A DNA stretch of 56,079 nucleotides from contig JAEZLF010000125.1 of NCBI GenBank assembly GCA_023435925.1, positions 1 to 56,079 on the forward strand, given 5' to 3'. A model generated the notes under the pieces. It was not told the DNA's origin and did not search any database. It worked only from the letters and a program-made list of their open reading frames with translations. Positions 42,819 to 51,296 of the stretch are shown here, in pieces. The DNA is from Bacillota bacterium. GTDB lineage: Bacteria; Bacillota; Clostridia; Acetivibrionales; DTU013. The position numbers and the translations under genes were made by a program. Numbering within the stretch: the first letter of the stretch is position 1; each line of letters starts with the position of its first letter.

Positions 42819-42875
42819 TTGACAATATGGTCTATTTGCTATAGACTCAAATCATAAAGTCTATGTTGCATAGAC
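42819..42875 (+). promoter_or_regulatory. Promoter with twin operators of the BlaI-type repressor
   Basis: TTGACA at 42819-42824 is the -35 box; the -10 box lies near 42840-42847 (TATAGACT). Two 17-base palindromes of the form GTCTAT-N5-ATAGAC lie at 42830-42846, over the -10 box, and at 42859-42875, just before the AAGGAGG site of the repressor gene. Their starts are 29 bases apart. This layout suits autoregulation by the BlaI-like dimer, but the half-site differs from the TACA/TGTA core of Staphylococcus BlaI. Confidence 0.8.
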
Positions 42876-42889
42876 CAAGGAGGCTTATC

Positions 42890-43252
42890 ATGAAGATATA
42901 CAAACTGGCAGAAAGTGAAGAAAGGTTTGCAGAATTAATCTGGCAAAACGAACCGATTGGTTCCGGGGACCTTGTGAAGCTAAGTGAGAAAGAAATGAAT
43001 TGGAAAAAGTCCACAACATATACAGTACTGAAAAAACTATGTGAAAAGGGTATTTTCCAAAATGAGAATGCCCTGGTTTCATCTCTGATTACTAAGGATG
43101 AATACTATGCCAAGCAGAGTATACACTTTGTTGAGGATACCTTTGGGGGATCCTTGCCGAAATTTCTAACAGCTTTTATTAGTGGTAAAAAGTTAAGCAA
43201 CCATCAGGCAGAAGAGCTGAAAAGATTGATTGATGAGCACAAGGAGGTGTAG
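42890..43252 (+). CDS. BlaI/MecI-family transcriptional repressor
   Basis: 120 residues. The winged helix is plain: KLAESEERFAELIWQNEP, then SGDLVKLSEKEMNWKKSTTY with TVLKKLCEKG as the recognition helix and first strand, then the helical dimerisation region from about 78 on. BlaI proteins dimerise on palindromic operators and are inactivated when their BlaR1 partner is triggered. AAGGAGG lies 6 bases before the ATG. It lies immediately upstream of the M56 gene (2 bases between stop and start), the standard order. The ligand is unknown because the partner has no penicillin-binding sensor domain. Confidence 0.93.
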   Translation: MKIYKLAESEERFAELIWQNEPIGSGDLVKLSEKEMNWKKSTTYTVLKKLCEKGIFQNENALVSSLITKDEYYAKQSIHFVEDTFGGSLPKFLTAFISGKKLSNHQAEELKRLIDEHKEV

Positions 43253-43254
43253 CA

Positions 43255-45792
43255 ATGAGTGAAATGCTTCTTACTGTTTTAAATATGAGCCTTACGGCAA
43301 GTTATGTAATCCTTTGTGTGATACTTGTTAGACTTTTACTTAAAAAAGCTCCGAAGGCCATCTCCTACGCGCTCTGGGGTGTGGTGGCTTTACGCCTAAT
43401 AATTCCATTCTCCTTTGAGAGTGTGTTCAGTCTTATACCACGAAATGCAAATCCTGCACCGATTCCCCGCGATATTGTATATCAGCAAAGTCCGCGGATT
43501 AACAGCGGGATAGGCGTGGTTGATTCCTATGTAAACAACTCGCTACCAGCGCCAACTATTGGGGCAAGCATGAATCCATTGCAGATTTATGTAGAAGTAG
43601 GTGCTTACATTTGGATTTTAGGAATAATTGCTTTACTTGTTTATAGCCTAATATCTATATTTATCTTAAAAAGACAGCTTAAAAGCGCTCAATTGGTAGA
43701 GAAAAATATCTACGAGGCTAAGAATTTGAAGACACCATTTGTGCTTGGCTTAGTAAGACCAAAGATATATTTGCCGGTTGGGCTTGACGCTTCAGAAAGA
43801 AACTATATTCTGCTACATGAGCAGACCCACATTCATCGGAAGGATCATATCACAAAAGTATTTGCTTTCCTGATATTGTCCATCCATTGGTTTAATCCCC
43901 TTGTTTGGATTGCGTTTATACTAATGAGCAAGGATATGGAGCTTTCCTGCGACGAAAGAGTTCTGAAAGAAATGAATGAGGAAATGAAAGAGGATATTAA
44001 GAAACCGTATGCCAATTCCTTATTGTCACTAGCCATCGGAAAGCATATATTAAATGGCAGTCCTCTTGCCTTCGGAGAGGGAAATGTGAAGGGACGGATT
44101 AAAAATGTGCTGAATTATAAGAAGCCAAGGTTTTGGGTGGTGCTTGTTTCGATTATTGTTTTAATAGGTGCTTGTATCGCACTGCTTTCAAATCCTGTTG
44201 GCAGTGAACAGGATTTATCCATGCTTAACATAAAAAATCTAGCAAAAATATCATATCAAAGAAATGAACTACTAGTATCACGTGCTCCGGGAAAGAACGA
44301 AGGCTTTAATGTCTCAGCACGGGCAGTAGCGGCGTATTTGGATAGTGTTAATTGGTCTGAAAAGAGAATGGACTCACCCCTTGAGCTTTCAACTGATCTG
44401 CAAATAGAATGGAATGAGGATCAAGAACTACGGTTCTATGAATCAGAACCTTTTCTTGCTATGGTTCGTATGAATGAGCAGTGGAGATGTTACGCCATAG
44501 GTCGAAACGACTATGAAGTAATGCTTTCAATTATTGAAACATCATCTGGACCATCAAGCACATCAGGTATTTCTGAGTCCAGTCCTTCGAGTACAACGAG
44601 TGTGGTGGCCTATGATACGAGATATACAAGGGTGAAAATTAAGCTTCACTCCGACATGGTGGGTTTTAAGGATGCAAACGAGTTTGAAACAACATATTTA
44701 CCAATAGTAGCATTTATAGACTCAACCATAAAAGCCAGCTTGAAACCTGCTCAAGAGGATGACCTTGAGAACAATCATACCCAAAAATACACAATACAAC
44801 TGTCCAATGACGTAGGTGGGTATAGTTGCGGGCTTTACTACGATACGCTGTATGATAAAGCTTTTATTGTAAATGATGGTGGTCTCTACGAAGCAGGGAC
44901 GGATTTTGCGCGATATATTGATTCATTTCTGGAGAATATTGACATCCAAACATATATTGATGATGCTGATTCATTGGCTTTGTTCAAGACCTATGGATGG
45001 ACGGTTGATTATCAGATTAGCTCTATGAATGACAAGCTCAATAACATCAACGCTTTAACCGGCTTTAATCCGAATGCATATTATTATGCATATAATAACG
45101 AGTTGTCAAAGGATATTGGCTTGGACATGAGCGGGTATTCCAATAGCGACTATATGGATGTAAAAATATTCAGATTGCATGAGAGCATGCCCCAGGAGTT
45201 TTACCCCATACAAGATAGCAGAGGCATTGTTGTAAAGAAGGACGGCAAAATCATCGGTGCCTTTATCAGTGCCGGCCGACATAGTGCTTTTAACGCTTGC
45301 AGCTTGAAGGGAAACAGTTTTGAAAAGGTGACAGGCAAGACCCTTTACCAGTGGCTTGCTGACATGGTTAAAGCAGACAGCATAGAAGATAGATTATCAA
45401 GGATGAGTCCGGAGCAAGTTATTGAGGAATATTTTACAGCCCTGGATAATAAAAATGCCAATGTGGCAGGGTACTGTATCTCAAAAAAAACGCTACTGGG
45501 TAGTTTGACATCAAACATGCTAAACAATGATTTGTTTAACGAGAGGGTTGGTTTGCCTTTAGCGGGTGCCGGTATAGGCGCTGCATCAATTTTTGACAAT
45601 CTGAAAGCTGTAAAGCTATTGAAAGTTGAGCCGATTGATGAGGCCGACAAGGATACAAAAATTTTTAGGGTGACAGTGAATCTCAAATATAAAAAGGAGT
45701 TGACCATCAGCAACGGAGAGCAAACCTGGGATTGCCATATGGTCTATGAGACTCCTCAGACGGGCTGGAAGATAGAAGGCATCGGACATTGA
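43255..45792 (+). CDS. BlaR1-like M56 membrane metalloprotease with novel C-terminal sensor region
   Basis: 845 residues. Four membrane segments lie in the first 310 residues, with the M56 zinc site HEQTHIHRKDH near 187 and the third-ligand region ELSCDERVL near 232. After the last membrane segment (about 296-316) about 530 extracellular residues follow. They contain no penicillin-binding SxxK/SxN/KTG domain as in BlaR1; there are two mixed alpha-beta regions (about 330-430 and 460-740) that I do not recognise and a C-terminal DUF4829-like domain (about 720-845, PEQVIEEYFTALDNKNANV). By analogy, ligand binding outside activates the protease to inactivate the BlaI-type repressor. The DNA here looks richer in A+T than in neighbours, a hint of transfer. 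Confidence 0.88.
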   Translation: MSEMLLTVLNMSLTASYVILCVILVRLLLKKAPKAISYALWGVVALRLIIPFSFESVFSLIPRNANPAPIPRDIVYQQSPRINSGIGVVDSYVNNSLPAPTIGASMNPLQIYVEVGAYIWILGIIALLVYSLISIFILKRQLKSAQLVEKNIYEAKNLKTPFVLGLVRPKIYLPVGLDASERNYILLHEQTHIHRKDHITKVFAFLILSIHWFNPLVWIAFILMSKDMELSCDERVLKEMNEEMKEDIKKPYANSLLSLAIGKHILNGSPLAFGEGNVKGRIKNVLNYKKPRFWVVLVSIIVLIGACIALLSNPVGSEQDLSMLNIKNLAKISYQRNELLVSRAPGKNEGFNVSARAVAAYLDSVNWSEKRMDSPLELSTDLQIEWNEDQELRFYESEPFLAMVRMNEQWRCYAIGRNDYEVMLSIIETSSGPSSTSGISESSPSSTTSVVAYDTRYTRVKIKLHSDMVGFKDANEFETTYLPIVAFIDSTIKASLKPAQEDDLENNHTQKYTIQLSNDVGGYSCGLYYDTLYDKAFIVNDGGLYEAGTDFARYIDSFLENIDIQTYIDDADSLALFKTYGWTVDYQISSMNDKLNNINALTGFNPNAYYYAYNNELSKDIGLDMSGYSNSDYMDVKIFRLHESMPQEFYPIQDSRGIVVKKDGKIIGAFISAGRHSAFNACSLKGNSFEKVTGKTLYQWLADMVKADSIEDRLSRMSPEQVIEEYFTALDNKNANVAGYCISKKTLLGSLTSNMLNNDLFNERVGLPLAGAGIGAASIFDNLKAVKLLKVEPIDEADKDTKIFRVTVNLKYKKELTISNGEQTWDCHMVYETPQTGWKIEGIGH

Positions 45793-46084
45793 AGCCAGTA
45801 TGCTCCATGAGCAGGTTTCTACCATGCTTACAAGGGCTATACACGTTATGGTTCCGGACGCTGACTTTTCGATTAACGGTGCTCCAACCTTTGCGATGAA
45901 AAACATATATCTTCATGGGCGCTGGAACACGTAAAGTATATGAGTAAGATTGGCATGTAAAAGGAGCAGACGGAAAGTTTATGCCAAAGGCTATAACTAC
46001 CACAGAAATAGCTGCAGGATATGCATCGACGACATGTGAGCAGGCTGTTATCATGACAACCGGGATCTATGAGAACATTAAGAA
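45793..46084 (+). pseudogene. Possible decayed gene remnant
   Basis: A frame from the ATG at 45801 gives 44 protein-like residues up to a stop at 45933-45935, and a different frame from about 45966 to the stop at 46084-46086 reads smoothly (GADGKFMPKAITTTEIAAGY and on to GIYENIKK). The break between frames suggests a gene fragment with frameshifts. I do not recognise the family. The rest of the 747-base gap to the dnaJ-like gene holds a terminator, a promoter and AT-rich DNA with nothing else visible. Confidence 0.3.
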
Positions 46085-46120
46085 ATAAATAATATGTTTC
46101 GAGATATTGTCTAGGTATAA

Positions 46121-46149
46121 GGATGCCCAAAAATTGGGTGTCCTTTTTC
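46121..46149 (+). terminator. Rho-independent terminator downstream of the M56 gene
   Basis: GGATGCCCAA pairs with TTGGGTGTCC around a 3-base loop, followed by five T. It lies 330 bases past the M56 stop and probably ends that transcript together with the gene remnant. Confidence 0.88.
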
Positions 46150-46240
46150 ATTGGTACGCCCGGTATACAGAAAGAGTGTTAATAGCATTATACTGTCATT
46201 GAAAAATGACCATGTGGTGGCAATTATTTTTTGCAGCATC

Positions 46241-46268
46241 TTGATTTTTGATGATTGCGGTGTATAAT
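46241..46268 (+). promoter_or_regulatory. Candidate sigma-A promoter of the dnaJ-like gene
   Basis: TTGATT at 46241-46246 and TATAAT at 46263-46268 with a 16-base spacer. The transcript would carry a leader of about 265 bases. I saw no CIRCE element (TTAGCACTC-N9-GAGTGCTAA) here or before clpB. Confidence 0.6.
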
Positions 46269-46539
46269 AGAATATAGGTCAAAGATAGTCAAAGTCAGCT
46301 AATATGCAAACAGGTTTGATAGGCCTGCATAGGCTTGATGAAATCGGTAAGACCAATGGGATAGACGTGATAAATGAGGCAAACAACATAGACGGAATGA
46401 TTAACACATGCGAAGGATTACATATAATATCATTGGTTATATTTTCACAAGCAAGTGAATTTGTTTTGTAAGCAAAAGAATCTGCTTTTGTTCTCCGAAG
46501 ATGGGCGAGGCTGATTCTCTATGAAAGAAGGTGATTTGG

Positions 46540-47508
46540 GTGAAGTATAGGGATTATTATGAAATACTGGGCATTGATAAGAAGGCTTCTCAGGATGAAA
46601 TCAAGAAAGCTTACAGAAAGCTGGCAAAAAAGTATCATCCTGACACACATCCCGGCGACAAGGCTGCAGAGGATAAGTTTAAGGAAGCAAATGAAGCGTA
46701 TGAGGTACTTGGTGACGCTGAAAAAAGGAAGAAATACGACCAGTTCGGCAGAGAAGGACAATTTGCAAATGGTGCAGACTTCGACCCTTCACAGTATGGC
46801 TTTGGCAACAATGTCAGGTATGAATACAGACAGAGCGGAAATGGGGATTTCAGTGACTTTTTTAATATGTTTTTCGGAGGTTCGGACCCCTTTGATTCAT
46901 TCGGAGGAAGCGGCGGTATTTTTGGACAAAAACAGGCAAGAGGCAGTCGATTTACTCAGAATCGCCAGATGAAGGGTGAGGACAACGAAGCTACGTTGGA
47001 AATAACTCCGGCAGAGGGCTTTTCAGGTGCGGAGAGAAAGATCAGTTTCAGAACGGCATCCGGAGAAAGAACCATTTCGTTGAAGATACCTGCCGGAATA
47101 AAACCCGGAGAAAAAATAAAGCTGACGGGTCAGGGCGGATCCGGTGTTAATGGTGGCAAGAATGGCGATTTGTATCTGAAGGTGGAATTCAGGCATGATT
47201 CGGGATTCGAGCTGGAAGGAATGAATCTGGAAGCACAGGTAGAACTGTATCCATGGGAAGCAGCCCTCGGGTCGGAAATATCCTTTATGACGCTGGATGG
47301 AAAAATTTCCGTTAAGATACCGGCAGGTATACAGACGGGAAACCGGATCAGAGTTGGCGGTAAAGGCTACAGAGATAAGGCGGGTACACGTGGGGACCTC
47401 TATCTGCGGGTAAGGATTGTAAACCCGGAACGGTTGGATAAAGCACAGCGTGAGCTATATGAAAAGCTGAGAGATATTACCTTGCACCAGCATCAGCACC
47501 ACAGGTAG
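46540..47508 (+). CDS. DnaJ-like co-chaperone of CbpA type
   Basis: 322 residues. The J domain (MKYRDYYEILGIDKKAS) carries the HPD tripeptide in KKYHPDTHPGDK. A Gly/Phe-rich region with many GxF and GGS turns follows (about 70-140), and then the two C-terminal beta-barrel domains of class II J proteins (GTxLxLKIPAGI-like SLKIPAGIKPGEKIKLTGQG and VKIPAGIQTGNRIRVGGKG). There is no cysteine-rich zinc domain, so this is CbpA/DnaJB-like rather than DnaJ proper. It stimulates DnaK. The start is a GTG at 46540 with GAAGGTGA 6 bases upstream; a GTG at 46531 would overlap that site. clpB follows after 190 bases. Confidence 0.93.
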   Translation: MKYRDYYEILGIDKKASQDEIKKAYRKLAKKYHPDTHPGDKAAEDKFKEANEAYEVLGDAEKRKKYDQFGREGQFANGADFDPSQYGFGNNVRYEYRQSGNGDFSDFFNMFFGGSDPFDSFGGSGGIFGQKQARGSRFTQNRQMKGEDNEATLEITPAEGFSGAERKISFRTASGERTISLKIPAGIKPGEKIKLTGQGGSGVNGGKNGDLYLKVEFRHDSGFELEGMNLEAQVELYPWEAALGSEISFMTLDGKISVKIPAGIQTGNRIRVGGKGYRDKAGTRGDLYLRVRIVNPERLDKAQRELYEKLRDITLHQHQHHR

Positions 47509-47698
47509 ATCGCAGAGAGCTGTCTGAACGGGATGCTTGGGTTTTGCACCCGTTAAGGAGTTATTTGCTTTTCCGGCATCGACAGGCAGAACAGAGAAGT
47601 AACATTAATAGAAAAGAATCAATGAAGAATTAATAACAGTTTAAATATAATGGTAGTAAGAAAATAACGGTATAGAAAACGATTTGGAGGTGAAATAC

Positions 47699-50302
47699 GT
47701 GGATATGGAACATTTTACACAAAAAGCCCAGGAGGCCTTGGGAACAGCGCAGGAGATCGCATTGCGCATGAATCATCAGCAGGTGGACGGAGAACATCTT
47801 CACCTTGCGCTGCTGACGCAGGAGGATGGGTTGATCCCACGGCTGATTAGCTTTATGGGAATCGATAATGGACTGATGGTCAGCGATGTGGAAAAGGAAC
47901 TGGAGAAGCAGCCGGCAGTATATGGCTCAGCGGTATCGAATCTATATGCCACCAGGCGTTTAAATGAGATATTGCTCCACGCCGGGGACGAGGCTAAAAA
48001 ATTTAAGGATGAGTATGTGGGTGTAGAGCACATTTATCTGGCACTGCTTAGAGAACGGAACACAGCTTCCGAGAGTGTTTTTAAGAGGCATGGTATTAAT
48101 AGAGAGAGCTTTTTGTCTGCTCTCGGAAAGGTAAGAAGCAATCAGCGTATTACCTCCAAGAATCCGGAGGAGACTTATGAAGCTTTGACCAGATTCGGCA
48201 GGGATTTGGTGGATATGGCTCGAAAAGGCAAGCTGGATCCTGTCATCGGCAGGGATTCCGAAATACGACGAGTAATTCGAATATTGTCAAGAAGAACGAA
48301 GAATAATCCCGTTTTGATTGGAGAACCGGGTGTGGGTAAAACGGCCGTTGTGGAGGGTCTGGCGCAACGAATATTGAAGGGTGATGTACCGGAAGGCTTG
48401 AAGAATAAGATCCTGTTTGCATTGGATATGGGTTCCTTGATTGCAGGCGCCAAGTACCGTGGAGAATTTGAAGAGAGACTTAAAGCCGTGCTGAAGGAAG
48501 TGGAGAAGTCGGAAGGCCGGATTATTCTGTTTATCGATGAGCTGCACAATATTGTTGGCGCCGGAAAAGCAGAAGGCTCCATGGATGCGGGCAATATTTT
48601 GAAGCCTATGCTGGCAAGGGGTGAGATACACTGTATCGGCGCAACGACTCTGGATGAATACAGAAAATACATTGAGAAGGATGCTGCGCTGGAGAGAAGA
48701 TTCCAGCCGGTGATGGTTGAGCAGCCGGATGTGGAGGATACCATTTCCATCCTGAGAGGGTTAAAAGAGAAGTTTGAGATCCATCATGGCGTGAGAATAA
48801 CCGACAATGCCATCATTGCCTGTGCTGTGCTGTCCAACAGATATATCAGCGACCGGTTCCTGCCGGACAAGGCGATCGATCTGATGGATGAGGCGGCGGC
48901 CATGATCAGGACAGAAATAGACAGCATGCCCTCTGAGCTCGACGAAGCCAGCCGAAGGATCATGCAGCTTGAAATAGAGAGACAGGCGCTGCTAAAGGAA
49001 ACAGACAGGAATTCGGTTGAGAGACTTTCGGTGATTGAAAAGGAAATCGCTGTACTCAAAGAGCAGGCTGATCTCATGAAAGCCCAATGGGAAAGTGAGA
49101 AGAGCATTATCGGAAGAGAAAAGGAACTCAAACAGCAAATTGAAGCAGTAAACAGGAAAATTGAAGAAGCTGAACGCAAATATGACTTGAATGAATTGGC
49201 GATACTGAAGCATGGTCAGCTCCCTGAGCTGGAAAAGCAGCTGCGGGAAGAGAAGAGCAGGCAAAAGACAAACGATGGGAAACGATTGTTGAAAGAAGAG
49301 GTTACCGAGGAGGAAATCGCGGAGATTGTCTCGAAATGGACCGGTATACCGGTTACGAGGCTTGTTGAAAATGAGCGGGATAAGCTTTTGCATCTGGAAG
49401 ATATTTTGCATCAGCGTGTCGTTGGACAAAACGAAGCCGTAGAAGCTGTATCAGGTGCGGTCCTCCGTGCACGCTCAGGCCTGAAGGATCCCCGTAAGCC
49501 TATGGGCTCTTTCATATTTCTTGGGCCTACCGGAGTAGGAAAGACCGAGCTTGCAAAAGCCTTATCTTCGGCTTTGTTTGATAGTGAGGACAATATGGTC
49601 AGGATAGACATGTCCGAATATCAGGAGAAGCATACGGTAGCCCGGCTAATCGGCGCTCCTCCTGGATATGTAGGTTACGAAGAGGGCGGACAGCTGACTG
49701 AGGCAGTAAGGCGCAAACCGTATTGTGTGATTCTGTTTGATGAAATTGAAAAGGCGCATCCGGAAGTTTTCAATGTCTTGCTGCAGTTGCTGGACGATGG
49801 CAGATTAACAGACAGTCAGGGTAGAACCGTTAATTTCAAGGACACGGTTATTATTATGACATCAAATCTGGGCAGCCATTTTCTGCTGGAAGGATTAAGA
49901 AGCGGAAATGCCGATAGTGAACAGCTCAGAGAGACCGTCATGAGCGAGCTGAGACGCAGCTTTAAGCCGGAGTTTCTCAACCGAATCGATGAAATCGTTA
50001 TGTTTAAACCACTACAAAAGAAGGAAATTATTAAGATCATCGATCTTTCTTTGAAGGATATTGCTAAAAGATTGGAGGACAGACATATTGTGCTGGATAT
50101 TACGGGCAGGGCAAAGGAATTTGTCGCCGACGAAGCCTATTCGCCCGAATATGGGGCAAGGCCGGTTAAAAGATATCTGCAGAAGGAATTGGAGACCGAA
50201 TTGGGCAAGCTGATCATAAAAGGTCTTGTGAAAGAGGGCTCACGGGTAGTGGTAGATACAGAAGGGGATTCAATCGTGATACGTCCCGAGGGAGATACCT
50301 AA
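47699..50302 (+). CDS. clpB: ATP-dependent protein disaggregase ClpB
   Basis: 867 residues, the family norm. N domain with two Clp_N repeats (1-145), first AAA+ ring domain with Walker A GEPGVGKTA near 204-212 and Walker B IILFIDELHN, coiled-coil middle domain (about 400-520) that separates ClpB from ClpC/ClpA, second AAA+ domain with GPTGVGKTELAKA near 605 and DEIEKAHPEV. With the DnaK system it rescues aggregated proteins after heat stress. The start is a GTG at 47699, 5 bases after GGAGGTGA; the next ATG at 47705 is 11 bases away. A TATAAT at 47646 may be the -10 box. The stop codon region is the first unit of a repeat array. Confidence 0.96.
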   Translation: MDMEHFTQKAQEALGTAQEIALRMNHQQVDGEHLHLALLTQEDGLIPRLISFMGIDNGLMVSDVEKELEKQPAVYGSAVSNLYATRRLNEILLHAGDEAKKFKDEYVGVEHIYLALLRERNTASESVFKRHGINRESFLSALGKVRSNQRITSKNPEETYEALTRFGRDLVDMARKGKLDPVIGRDSEIRRVIRILSRRTKNNPVLIGEPGVGKTAVVEGLAQRILKGDVPEGLKNKILFALDMGSLIAGAKYRGEFEERLKAVLKEVEKSEGRIILFIDELHNIVGAGKAEGSMDAGNILKPMLARGEIHCIGATTLDEYRKYIEKDAALERRFQPVMVEQPDVEDTISILRGLKEKFEIHHGVRITDNAIIACAVLSNRYISDRFLPDKAIDLMDEAAAMIRTEIDSMPSELDEASRRIMQLEIERQALLKETDRNSVERLSVIEKEIAVLKEQADLMKAQWESEKSIIGREKELKQQIEAVNRKIEEAERKYDLNELAILKHGQLPELEKQLREEKSRQKTNDGKRLLKEEVTEEEIAEIVSKWTGIPVTRLVENERDKLLHLEDILHQRVVGQNEAVEAVSGAVLRARSGLKDPRKPMGSFIFLGPTGVGKTELAKALSSALFDSEDNMVRIDMSEYQEKHTVARLIGAPPGYVGYEEGGQLTEAVRRKPYCVILFDEIEKAHPEVFNVLLQLLDDGRLTDSQGRTVNFKDTVIIMTSNLGSHFLLEGLRSGNADSEQLRETVMSELRRSFKPEFLNRIDEIVMFKPLQKKEIIKIIDLSLKDIAKRLEDRHIVLDITGRAKEFVADEAYSPEYGARPVKRYLQKELETELGKLIIKGLVKEGSRVVVDTEGDSIVIRPEGDT

Positions 50303-50455
50303 ACGTAAAGAGCGAGCAAGAAACCTTATTGTAAAGAGCGAGCAGTAACCAAATCGTATAGAGTGAGTAAGCCCGATTGTTGCGCGAGAGGGAAATCCAA
50401 ATGTAAAGTGCGAGTAAGAAACCCCAAATGTAAAGTGTTTATGTAACCTTTTAGT
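50291..50455 (+). repeat. Degenerate ~25-bp tandem repeat, six units, spanning the clpB stop codon
   Basis: The core GTAAAGAGCGAGCA begins at 50305 and recurs in altered form at 50331, 50356, about 50379, 50403 and 50430, steps of 23-27 bases. Each core is preceded by a segment like AGAAACCTTATT; before the first core the same segment is AGATACCTAAAC, which holds the last clpB codon and its TAA stop. The remaining 110 bases up to the next gene hold AAATTTCTAG twice (50489 and 50522). Confidence 0.75.
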
Positions 50456-50569
50456 TCAAAATGGCATACGCTATAAGGAATGAAGTTAAATTTCTAGTGC
50501 TATTTATGTAAGTAAGAAGAAAATTTCTAGTAACGTATTTGTAAAAGAATTAAAAGGGAGTGAATACGT

Positions 50570-51007
50570 ATGCAGGAGTATTATATCGTACGTCAACCGT
50601 TACCCTTCGGTGGTATGCCCGGACCTTTTCAGGGAATTCAGTTCCCCTTTGGAAGACCTCCATTTGGTTTCCCGCCGGGGCAAGGGCCGGGCTTTCCTCC
50701 GGGACAGGGGCCGGGAGGACCACCTTTTGGACCGCCTGGCGGTGGGCAAGGGTCAGGGCCGCCTTCGGGACCTCCACCCTCATTCGTTCCACAGCAGCCG
50801 ACATTTGGCACATTTGCAGTTGACCCGGGTGCAATCAGGCCTTGCTTGTTCAGATTTGTTTATATATGGCTGGACAACCGGCAACAATTCTGGGCATGGC
50901 TGACCTTTGTCGGCAGACGTTCTGTTGCAGGCTGGAGATGGACCGGATTTAACTGGGCTTATTTTGGTGTGGATATTAACAGAATTGTATCCTTTACTTG
51001 TTTCTAA
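50570..51007 (+). CDS. Gly/Pro/Phe-rich protein with conserved aromatic C-terminus
   Basis: 145 residues. Residues about 10-78 are low complexity, with repeated PFG, FPPGQGPG and PPFG blocks, a collagen-like or adhesive-like composition without a true Gly-x-y register. Residues about 85-145 are a compact region rich in Trp, Phe and Arg (RPCLFRFVYIWLDNRQQFW, then VAGWRWTGFNWAYFGVD) ending in Cys-Phe. I recall similar C-termini in uncharacterised clostridial proteins but cannot name the family. There is no signal peptide or membrane segment. AAAGGGAGTG lies about 8 bases before the ATG, and a terminator follows. A spore-coat or surface role would fit the composition; this is a guess. Confidence 0.75.
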   Translation: MQEYYIVRQPLPFGGMPGPFQGIQFPFGRPPFGFPPGQGPGFPPGQGPGGPPFGPPGGGQGSGPPSGPPPSFVPQQPTFGTFAVDPGAIRPCLFRFVYIWLDNRQQFWAWLTFVGRRSVAGWRWTGFNWAYFGVDINRIVSFTCF

Positions 51008-51029
51008 TCATTTTTTGATCCGACAAGAA

Positions 51030-51064
51030 AAGCAGGTGTAGAATTGTTTCTCCACCTGTTTTTA
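51030..51064 (+). terminator. Terminator of the Gly/Pro-rich protein gene
   Basis: CAGGTGTAGAA pairs with TTTCTCCACCTG (one mismatch) around a short loop, followed by five T; it lies 25 bases past the stop. Confidence 0.85.
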
Positions 51065-51122
51065 GTCATGGTGCTAAATCCGGGGGATTCCCTGATGCCC
51101 TAAAACGGGGCTGATTGTTGAC

Positions 51123-51296
51123 CTGGTCATCTGCTCGTCTATGCATCCGTGGCTTGCTGCAAGTTTTGCTTGAGCTCACCCCCGTTAAACCGTCGCTGAG
51201 GAAATGAGATTTTTTTACTAAGCGTAATTTTTGAAGCAAATTATCGTGTAAACGAATAATTTCATTTTGAACCGAGGCGTTATAGCTTGTAACGCC
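51123..51296. repeat. Dispersed palindromic element, copy C, abutting the P-type ATPase stop
   Basis: Parts occur in the same order as in copy A: TCATCTGCTCGTCTATGCATCC at 51127-51148 (the GC-rich module), a 50-base insert absent from copy A, then the AT-rich palindrome at 51202-51267 with the shared AAGCGTAATTT, GAAGCA-ATTATCG and TAAACGAA words, then AACCGAGGCGTTATA. The end GGCGTTA pairs with TAACGCC (51276-51282 with 51290-51296), a hairpin that contains the ATPase stop codon. Confidence 0.75.

Noticed and set aside
46300..46540. CIRCE or CtsR operators before dnaJ-like and clpB genes
   Set aside because: Neither the TTAGCACTC-N9-GAGTGCTAA palindrome nor tandem GGTCAAANANNGTCAAA heptads could be found by eye; only a loose GGTCAAAGATAGTCAAAG near 46278 exists, which is worth noting but lies 260 bases from the start and partly past the predicted promoter.
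50560..50903. Alternative plus-strand frames inside the Gly/Pro-rich gene
   Set aside because: They are open only because of the GC-rich repeats; the frame from 50570 has the ribosome site and a coherent C-terminal domain.
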